Position numbers and translations under genes: made by a program
Notes under the pieces: model-generated
The model's input: the letters and a program-made list of their open reading frames with translations, nothing else
What the model was told of the DNA's origin: nothing
The model's database searches: none
From: Methylophaga sp. OBS1
Lineage (GTDB): Bacteria > Pseudomonadota > Gammaproteobacteria > Nitrosococcales > Methylophagaceae
Direction of reading: 5' to 3'
Assembly (NCBI RefSeq): GCF_026319365.1
Contig: NZ_JAPDMS010000001.1
Location: 1,304,456-1,368,455, forward strand
DNA length: 64,000 bases
Shown: piece by piece, positions 58,254 through 64,000 of the stretch
Numbering within the stretch: the stretch's first letter is position 1
How the letters are laid out: each line of letters begins with the position of its first letter

Positions 58254-59450
58254 TTAACGTATCGAGCGGTAGATATGCGGTCGACTACGTTTACTCAATA
58301 CCAGTTGCCATAACTGCCCTTGCCGGGCTTTGAAAAAGCCGGCGCAGGACATGAGATAGTATTTCCACATTCTGTAGAAACGCTCGTCATATTTATGTGA
58401 TAAAGCTGGCCAGGCCGCGTCGAAATTTTCCCACCAGGCCATCAATGTGTTGTAGTAATCCTGACCGAAGTTATGCCAGTCCTCTATAATCAGGCGCTCA
58501 TTGAGTACCCGACTCAGTTGCTCTGCAGACGGCAACTTGCCATTACGGAAGATATATTTGTCAATCCAGGGGTCGACGCGATTGATCGTCTTGTAGATGC
58601 CGATGGTGTGCAGTAAAAACAAACCGTTGTCTTTAAGCAGACGTCTGACGGTATCAAAGTAGATCGGGTAGTTTTTCTCACCGACATGTTCAAACATGCC
58701 CACTGAGACAATTTTGTCGTATTCGCCGTTGAGATCACGATAATCAATCAACTCGATATTGACTGGCAGACCGGCACAACGATCCTGTGCCAGCTTTTGC
58801 TGCTCTTTGGAAATGGTAATACCCAGTACTTCAACCCCATAATTCTTGGCGGCATGTCGCGCCAGCCCTCCCCAGCCGCATCCAATCTCAAGCAGTTTCT
58901 CGCCTGGTTTGAGCTCCAGCTTGCGGCAAATCATGTCCAGCTTATTCACTTGTGCCTGATCCAGGTTGTCAGCCTCATGCCAGTAGCCACAGGAATAGCT
59001 CATGGTCGGATCCAACATTGACTCAAATACATCATTGCCAATATCGTAGTGCTGTTCTCCTACCTGAAATGCGCGCTGACTGGACTGAAGATTGAACAGG
59101 CGATGCCGCATCACCTGTATCAGCAGACGCATACGCGCCCAGCCGCCAAGTTTTTCATCGACGTTGAAGCTGAGGAGTCGATCGAAGAGTTGATCCAGGC
59201 GCAGACAGTCCCAAAGACCATCCATGTAACTCTCACCAAAACCGAGAGAACCTTTGCTGAGGATGCGTTGGTAGACCTCATCGCTATGGACCTGGATATC
59301 CCAGGGCGCATCGCCATTGAATTGAACGCCAGATTCTGCCGCTAATTCTCGTAACATTGGGGGCGGCGGTGGCTGGATATTACTGGCACCACCACTGCTG
59401 CTGGGGTAGGTTTGATCCATTTTTTGCTGGAATCGCGTAAATCTAGCCAT
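58254..59450 (-). CDS. cfa: Cyclopropane-fatty-acyl-phospholipid synthase
   Basis: Adds a methylene from SAM across double bonds of membrane lipids. The 398-residue product (ATG 59450, GGGAC upstream) has GSLGFGESYMDGLWDCLRLD, the family TMSYSCGYW, the SAM-binding LLEIGCGWGGLARHAAKNYG and VGMFEHVGEKNYPIYF. A proline-rich stretch (PPPPP) near residue 28 is an unusual N-terminal extension. A shorter start at 59420 is possible but lacks a ribosome-binding site. A second CFA-type gene is at 62791. Confidence 0.94.
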   Translation of the reverse strand: MARFTRFQQKMDQTYPSSSGGASNIQPPPPPMLRELAAESGVQFNGDAPWDIQVHSDEVYQRILSKGSLGFGESYMDGLWDCLRLDQLFDRLLSFNVDEKLGGWARMRLLIQVMRHRLFNLQSSQRAFQVGEQHYDIGNDVFESMLDPTMSYSCGYWHEADNLDQAQVNKLDMICRKLELKPGEKLLEIGCGWGGLARHAAKNYGVEVLGITISKEQQKLAQDRCAGLPVNIELIDYRDLNGEYDKIVSVGMFEHVGEKNYPIYFDTVRRLLKDNGLFLLHTIGIYKTINRVDPWIDKYIFRNGKLPSAEQLSRVLNERLIIEDWHNFGQDYYNTLMAWWENFDAAWPALSHKYDERFYRMWKYYLMSCAGFFKARQGQLWQLVLSKRSRPHIYRSIR

Positions 59451-59574
59451 GCTGTCCCGTCCCGTTGAGAAAAGCCTGAGTAAATTGCTGCAACCTGTTG
59501 TTATTACGCTACCGCGAAATGTTGCCGGTGACAATCGAAACAATGAATCATTTACCGGATTTTTGATGCTGAAA

Positions 59575-59608
59575 ACAAAAAACCCCGGCTGATTCTCAGT
59601 CCGGGGTC
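59575..59608 (-). terminator. Terminator of bfr
   Basis: On the minus strand ACCCCGG (59607-59601) pairs with CCGGGGT (59588-59582), with an inner TGA/TCA pairing, followed by a run of six T. It lies seven bases after the bfr stop. Confidence 0.85.
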
Positions 59609-59614
59609 TGTGTT

Positions 59615-60094
59615 TTATTCGGCTTCTTTAACTATCTGAGCCTGATGATAATTTTCCAGCCCAACTTTATCGATGAGTCCTAATTGGGTTTCAAGCCAAT
59701 CCACGTGCTCTTCTTCTGAATCCAGAATTTCACGGAACAGATCACGGGTGACATAGTCCCCGACCCCCTCGCAGTATTTGATCGCTTCTTTCAAATCCGG
59801 GATGGCATCCAGTTCCAGAGACAGATCACACTGGATCATCTCACGGGTATTCTCACCAATACGCAAAGCGCCCAGATCCTGCAGGTTAGGCAACCCCTCC
59901 AGAAACAATATCCGCTCGGTCAATTTGTCGGCATGTTTCATTTCATCTATCGACTCATGATATTCATGCTCGTAGAGGTTGTGCAGCCCCCAATCTTTAT
60001 ACATTTTGGCATGGAGGAAGTACTGATTAATGGCAATCAGCTCGTTACCCAGTACTTTATTGAGATATTCAATAACTTTGGCATCGCCTTTCAT
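59615..60094 (-). CDS. bfr: Bacterioferritin
   Basis: Haem-containing iron-storage protein forming a 24-subunit shell in the cytosol. The 159 residues show ferroxidase ligands Glu18, Glu51 and His54, haem ligand Met52 (DEMKHADKL), and the second carboxylate/His pair in [12 protein letters not shown]. It belongs with bfd (60411), which helps release the iron. It is oriented downstream of bfd but has its own promoter. Confidence 0.97.
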   Translation of the reverse strand: MKGDAKVIEYLNKVLGNELIAINQYFLHAKMYKDWGLHNLYEHEYHESIDEMKHADKLTERILFLEGLPNLQDLGALRIGENTREMIQCDLSLELDAIPDLKEAIKYCEGVGDYVTRDLFREILDSEEEHVDWLETQLGLIDKVGLENYHQAQIVKEAE

Positions 60095-60126
60095 GGCTTA
60101 ACTCCTGTTTCAATCCAGTTGTGACG

Positions 60127-60154
60127 ATTATCGTGTTTTCACACAAAATGTCAA
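60127..60154 (-). promoter_or_regulatory. bfr promoter
   Basis: On the minus strand, TTGACA (60154-60149), 16 bases and GATAAT (60132-60127), about 33 bases before the ATG. A perfect 11-base palindrome ACGATTATCGT (60124-60134) covers the -10 box and could bind a repressor. Confidence 0.65.
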
Positions 60155-60410
60155 AGCTAAGCTACTGATAATAAAATAAAAATAGCAACTATTATCATCT
60201 AGATTAGAAACGTTGACAGAGAGCTTTTCTCATTGTCGGGAGAGCAGAATCAGGGGGATCAAAAAATGTCTTAATAAAGAGGCTTTTAGCATTTCCCTAT
60301 CATTTGTAGGGACAAAGCGAAGCGCATTAACTAAAGTCTTTTTGTTGAAACAGGAAGGTATTAACGGGTAATGCGTTTTTATGGGAAGTATGAATTTTGC
60401 GCAAATAAAA
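60155..60410. other. bfd-bfr intergenic region with inverted TGATAAT/ATTATCA
   Basis: No gene is supported here. TGATAAT (60166-60172) and ATTATCA (60191-60197) are perfect inverted heptamers, 18 bases apart, each matching a Fur half-site. Their spacing is too wide for one Fur dimer but could serve two dimers or looping. The rest shows no clear structure. Confidence 0.45.
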
Positions 60411-60617
60411 TCAGGAGTAGACAGCCTGCGCCACTGAAATATCGATTGTTTCATCCTGCTGACGCTCCTGCAGGATGCGATTGACTTTGAACTGACATTT
60501 ACCGCAACACGCTGCTGCGCCGGTTTCATTTCGCACGGCGTCAATGCATGCCGCGCCATTATCAACGGCCGCATGGATAGCATCGGAATTTACATTGTTA
60601 CAGATACATACGATCAT
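60411..60617 (-). CDS. bfd: Bfd, bacterioferritin-associated ferredoxin
   Basis: A 68-residue [2Fe-2S] ferredoxin that binds bacterioferritin and donates electrons to release stored iron. The four cysteine ligands are in MIVCICNNV (4 and 6) and AACCGKCQF (the second cysteine and the final one). A Fur-box promoter lies directly upstream, so it is expected under iron starvation. Confidence 0.93.
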   Translation of the reverse strand: MIVCICNNVNSDAIHAAVDNGAACIDAVRNETGAAACCGKCQFKVNRILQERQQDETIDISVAQAVYS

Positions 60618-60647
60618 GAAAGGGCTACCTCATCAATCTTGATGTTA

Positions 60648-60676
60648 ATGATAATAATTGTCATTAATCAAGTCAA
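60648..60676 (-). promoter_or_regulatory. Fur-box promoter of bfd
   Basis: On the minus strand, TTGACT (60676-60671), 17 bases and TATCAT (60653-60648). TGATAAT-A-ATTGTCA (60649-60663 on the plus strand) matches the 7-1-7 Fur model at 13 of 14 arm positions and overlaps the -10 box, the classic position for iron-dependent repression. Confidence 0.82.
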
Positions 60677-60771
60677 CAAGATTTTAACCGTTCGCCAGTC
60701 TGCGCTTTTTTCACATGGCAATCACGATCGATTCCGCTATCCTAGTGAGACTAAAACTAAGGAGTAGCCAG

Positions 60772-61470
60772 ATGAAAATTAACCCGGCGACCGTGCTTAT
60801 TGTAGAAGATCATCAGGATCTGGCTGCAAATATTGGTGATTTTCTCGAAGCCGGCGGTATGACGGTGGACTTTGCACCGGACGGGCTGACCGCAGTGCAG
60901 TTATGCAGCCAGCATCGCTACGATGCATTGGTACTGGATATTATGATGCCCGGTATCGATGGCTATGAAGTCTGTCGCCGTGTACGCGAGGACCTACAGC
61001 AGGATATGCCTGTTGTCATGCTCACCGCACGCGACACGCTGGATGACAAACTGACCGGTTTTGAACACGGTGCTGACGACTACCTGATTAAACCGTTTGA
61101 GATGAAAGAACTGGAAGCCAGGCTGATATCACATATCCGCCGACACCGAGGCGAAATGGACAGTAAGTCTCTGCAGGTCGCCGATATCGTGTTCGAGCCC
61201 AAAACCATGCGTGTGACCCGTGGTGGCGACCCTATCCGGCTCTCTCCCATCATGCTGCAGATTCTACGGATACTGATGCGTGAGTCGCCAAACCTTGTGA
61301 CCAGAGAGAAGCTGGAAGCAGAGATCTGGGGTGAAGATACGCCGGACAGTGATACTTTGCGCAGTCATTTATATAACCTGCGTAAACTGATTGATAAACC
61401 TTTTCAGCAAAACCTGTTGCATACGATTCCCGGTATTGGCTATAAGCTCTGCGAAGAAAAAGACCTTTGA
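60772..61470 (+). CDS. OmpR-family response regulator
   Basis: A 232-residue regulator with a receiver at 1-120 (VLIVEDHQDLAANIGDFL, phospho-aspartate in LVLDIMMPGIDGYEV, lysine in DYLIKPFEMKEL) and a winged-helix domain at about 135-228 (SPNLVTREKLEAEIWGEDTP, HTIPGIGYKLC). AAGGAG precedes the ATG. The likely partner kinase gene is convergent, 25 bases downstream on the other strand, an uncommon layout for a two-component pair. Confidence 0.9.
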   Translation: MKINPATVLIVEDHQDLAANIGDFLEAGGMTVDFAPDGLTAVQLCSQHRYDALVLDIMMPGIDGYEVCRRVREDLQQDMPVVMLTARDTLDDKLTGFEHGADDYLIKPFEMKELEARLISHIRRHRGEMDSKSLQVADIVFEPKTMRVTRGGDPIRLSPIMLQILRILMRESPNLVTREKLEAEIWGEDTPDSDTLRSHLYNLRKLIDKPFQQNLLHTIPGIGYKLCEEKDL

Positions 61471-61495
61471 CAGTCGCAAGCTATTACAAACAGAA

Positions 61496-62791
61496 CTAGG
61501 TTTTTGTCAGCTGAGATTTGGGGAAATGGACACTGACTTCTGTACCCTCACCGAGTTCACTGGTGATCCGCAAGTGCCAGTTATAGCGGTTACATAAACG
61601 CTTGACGATTGTCATGCCCAGGCCATAACCGTTACCGGAGTTTTCAGCACGGTAAAACGGCTTGAAGACCTGTTTAACCTGCTCTGAATCCATCCCGACA
61701 CCACTATCTCTGACCGAGAAGCCCTGGGACCAGGTTTTAATGTAAATAGTCCCCCTGGGCGTGTAATTAAATGCGTTTCTGAGCAGATTGCCTATCAAAA
61801 TTTTCAATACACGTTCCGGGGCCGACAGCGTCAGATTGTTATCACTCTCTATTTCTACATTGACGGCCTTATCCTGAAAAAGCAGTTTCAGAGTATCAAT
61901 TTCGTCTTTAATGAGTTCGTTTACCGCGACCTGGTTGCTGGGCAGGGAATCTTCCTGCTCACGAGCCAGTATCAACAGCGTCTCTATCAGGGATTCCATA
62001 TCATAAAGGGTGCGGTAGATACGACGGATGGTCTTATCATCCTCTACATTGTATCGACGTTCGAGCAGCTCCATCGCACTGCGCAGCACGGCGATTGGCG
62101 TTCTCAGCTCGTGGCTGGCATCACGGGTAAACAACCGCTCACGCTCGATAAAATGCTCCAAGCGATGGGTAAATTGATCCAAGGCCCGAACCAGACTGCT
62201 GACCTCTTCATCCGGCATCTGACGCAATTCTTCCAGATCCAGATCGGGCAGATTACCTTCGCGGATTTCAGCTTCCTCGACCGCTTTCGCCAGCTTGACG
62301 ATAGGTGACACGGCTTTATGTGATTGACGATAGGTCAACCAGGCCAACAGATACAGGGTGACCAGCACTGCTGCCAGTGGCAGGATCCCAAACACCAGTG
62401 CCAGCCTGGAGACCTTTACTTCATCAAAAACCAGATACAGTCTGTCACTGTTCTGATCTTCGACATAGACGATGGGTTCATCGCCATCAAGCCTGGCACG
62501 TTGCAGACCCGGCGTCAGATCCCGCAGGGGCATGGGCACGGATGACATATCATTAGCCGGCGCCAGGTAAGCAATCAGGTTCATGGTATTGGGTAGAGGG
62601 AAATCAGGCTGTTGCTCGCGCAAGCTCCAGAAATGCGCTGCTTCGCCTTCCAGCGCCTCACGAACCAGTATGTCCTCAACCGTCGTTTTGGCAGCATAGA
62701 TCCCGGCAACCGTGACAATACTGATCAACAGGATCTGAATCAGGAAAGCTCTGACCAGCTTTGCCTGCAGGTTGGTTCTGGGTTTTGCCAT
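61496..62791 (-). CDS. Sensor histidine kinase
   Basis: A 431-residue inner-membrane kinase. Helices at about 12-34 and 150-170 enclose a periplasmic domain of about 115 residues. HAMP follows, then HisKA with phospho-histidine in FTRDASHELRTPIAVLRSA, and HATPase with LIGNLLRNAFNYT, VRDSGVGMD and GNGYGLGMTIVKRL. ATG 62791 shares a base with the preceding gene's stop (TAATG), so it is coupled to the CFA-type methyltransferase gene. A membrane-lipid or envelope signal is possible but unproven. Confidence 0.9.
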   Translation of the reverse strand: MAKPRTNLQAKLVRAFLIQILLISIVTVAGIYAAKTTVEDILVREALEGEAAHFWSLREQQPDFPLPNTMNLIAYLAPANDMSSVPMPLRDLTPGLQRARLDGDEPIVYVEDQNSDRLYLVFDEVKVSRLALVFGILPLAAVLVTLYLLAWLTYRQSHKAVSPIVKLAKAVEEAEIREGNLPDLDLEELRQMPDEEVSSLVRALDQFTHRLEHFIERERLFTRDASHELRTPIAVLRSAMELLERRYNVEDDKTIRRIYRTLYDMESLIETLLILAREQEDSLPSNQVAVNELIKDEIDTLKLLFQDKAVNVEIESDNNLTLSAPERVLKILIGNLLRNAFNYTPRGTIYIKTWSQGFSVRDSGVGMDSEQVKQVFKPFYRAENSGNGYGLGMTIVKRLCNRYNWHLRITSELGEGTEVSVHFPKSQLTKT

Positions 62792-63828
62792 TAATCCGCC
62801 GATTTTTTGCTGAACAGATAGTGGCCCACCAGCCACTCAGTGCCATCACGATAACCGAATAATTCGGCACATGCCATGAAGAATAACCGCCAGCGCTGCC
62901 ACCAGATTCTGGCTTCATCCGCGCCATAAGTCTGCTCAAACAATCGGATAATTTCGGCCTGATGCTTATCGGCATTCTCCAGCCAGGCTTCTGCAGTACG
63001 CTGGTAATGTTGACCATTAACCAGCCATTGCTGCTCGATTTGCAGCTTCTGCTGGAAATGCAGCAGGGTATCGGCTGAAGGCATCAAGCCGCCGGTAAAG
63101 AAATAGCGCCCCATCCAGTTATCATCACCTTCAGTTTCAAACGGATAGACCACGTTCTGATGGCAGAAAATATGCACAAACAATTTGCCGTCGTCTCTGA
63201 GCCATTGACCAATCTTGTCAAACAGGCGCTGGTAGTTACGCATATGCTCAAACATTTCGATAGAAACAATACGATCAAACCGCTCATCGAGCGAGAGTTC
63301 ATTGACATCACAGGTAATCACCCGAACGTTACTCAACCCTCTCTCCAGCAGACGTTTTTCAATAAACTGCCGCTGCGAGTTGGAGTTAGACACTGCTGTG
63401 ATACGGGCATAAGGCAGACTTTCAGCCATGTGCAGTGTTAATGACCCCCAGCCACAGCCGAGTTCAAGGATATGCTGGCCGTTTTCCAGTTCCGCTCGCT
63501 GCAGGTAAAGATCCAGCATCGCCCTTTCCGCATCATCCAGTGTCAGGCAATCCTGACTCCAAAGGCAGCCACTGTATTTGAGGTGTTTGCCCAACACCAG
63601 TTCATAAAATGGGGCCGGGACTTCATAATGCTGCTCATTAGCTGCATCTGTTTCAATAGCAATGGGGCTGCTGCGGAGCATGTCAATACACTGCTGTTTG
63701 CGCAAACTGGCCTGTTCCGGATCAAAGGCCATCTCATCATGCAGACGTTTTTTCAGCAGCTGCCGGATACCGACTCGAATCACCGAATCAGGCACCATTT
63801 TTTTCTCTGCAAATTCAATCAGACGCAT
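62791..63828 (-). CDS. CFA-family SAM-dependent methyltransferase (second copy)
   Basis: A 345-residue relative of cyclopropane synthase. It has [16 protein letters not shown], the SAM site [18 protein letters not shown] and [15 protein letters not shown]. Where Cfa has YSCGYW this protein has YSGCLW, shifting the cysteine by one, so its reaction may differ. Similar proteins are found beside DUF1295 genes, as here. ATG 63828 gives the family-like N-terminus; the gene overlaps the end of the DUF1295 gene by 14 bases and is coupled to the sensor kinase gene. Confidence 0.85.
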   Translation of the reverse strand: MRLIEFAEKKMVPDSVIRVGIRQLLKKRLHDEMAFDPEQASLRKQQCIDMLRSSPIAIETDAANEQHYEVPAPFYELVLGKHLKYSGCLWSQDCLTLDDAERAMLDLYLQRAELENGQHILELGCGWGSLTLHMAESLPYARITAVSNSNSQRQFIEKRLLERGLSNVRVITCDVNELSLDERFDRIVSIEMFEHMRNYQRLFDKIGQWLRDDGKLFVHIFCHQNVVYPFETEGDDNWMGRYFFTGGLMPSADTLLHFQQKLQIEQQWLVNGQHYQRTAEAWLENADKHQAEIIRLFEQTYGADEARIWWQRWRLFFMACAELFGYRDGTEWLVGHYLFSKKSAD

Positions 63829-64000
63829 GTTTTTTTCTCCAAGGGATGAAAGCACTGGTAGTTTGCTGATAGCGACGGTAGGCATCACCGCGACTGCGAA
63901 TGGCCTGCCGTTCGGTATAGGGTATGCCGGTAATAAAATAGAGGAATGCCAACATGACCAGCGGGGCCAGCCATAACCAGTTACCACCCGCTATGCCCAG
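63815..64000 (-). CDS. DUF1295-family membrane protein (partial, C-terminus)
   Basis: Only the last 61 residues are present; the gene enters from the right edge. A hydrophobic helix ([20 protein letters not shown]) is followed by the family's typical ending, [20 protein letters not shown] then SAFIPW. DUF1295 proteins resemble steroid 5-alpha reductases. It overlaps the following methyltransferase gene, suggesting joint work on membrane lipids. Confidence 0.75.
   Translation of the reverse strand: MGIAGGNWLWLAPLVMLAFLYFITGIPYTERQAIRSRGDAYRRYQQTTSAFIPWRKKHASD

Noticed and set aside
60230..60583. A 117-codon minus-strand frame overlapping bfd
   Set aside because: bfd in another frame has all four cysteine ligands and a Fur promoter; this longer frame has no family features.

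Overview
The window looks like a chromosomal segment of a methylotrophic gammaproteobacterium, most likely Methylophaga or a close relative. Housekeeping gene order is gammaproteobacterial (dnaE, accA, tilS, pyrG, kdsA, eno, ftsB, ispD, ispF, truD). Several genes point to methanol oxidation: an mxaR-S-A-C-K-L cluster for maturing PQQ methanol dehydrogenase, a two-component pair beside it that resembles MxaY/MxaB, and a 23-residue pqqA gene. Genus assignment is inference; there is no rRNA gene here. I see no CRISPR array and one tRNA.

Layout. 1-3311: minus-strand suf Fe-S assembly operon (Rrf2 regulator, sufB, sufC, start of sufD) with a palindrome over its promoter. 3448-5647: periplasmic FKBP, ampD, nadC. 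5704-8624: a TonB-dependent receptor followed by a secreted acidic double-PepSY protein. 8799-19727: siroheme synthase, DUF1223, and the long housekeeping run truD to accA. 19784-22600: two type IV pilus-type ATPases placed between accA and dnaE. 22610-29432: dnaE, MscS channel, nagZ, L,D-transpeptidase. 29498-36284: mxa maturation cluster with a second mxaC-like gene and a small membrane protein gene at its head. 36372-38506: divergent sensor kinase/regulator pair. 38520-42492: ahpF, ahpC, pqqA, bioA. 42601-45041: a GCS2-type ligase and an AstE-like deacylase. 45057-47051: a reduced isc locus (A-type carrier, cysteine desulfurase, iscR) with a near-consensus IscR box. 47040-50590: cysE, trmJ, queA, HDOD protein. 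50748-53216: tRNA-Leu(CAA) followed by a small decayed mobile island (two membrane proteins, a serine recombinase with a possible res site, and a frameshifted KilA-N gene). 53403-64000: an HTH-receiver regulator, DUF2789-fumC, slipin-nfeD, cfa, bfr, Fur-controlled bfd, an OmpR/sensor kinase pair, a second CFA-type methyltransferase and the end of a DUF1295 gene.

How the parts fit. The mxa proteins, PqqA and the two-component pair probably serve synthesis and control of methanol dehydrogenase, but no mxaF, mxaJ, mxaG, mxaI or xoxF gene lies in the window. The receptor/PepSY pair resembles lanthanide-handling systems of methylotrophs (TonB receptor plus a LanPepSY-like periplasmic protein). If so, this window would carry both a candidate lanthanide-handling pair and a candidate switch. 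That link is my main hypothesis, not something the sequence proves. Fe-S and iron genes (suf, reduced isc, bfr, bfd) each have a recognisable control site upstream.
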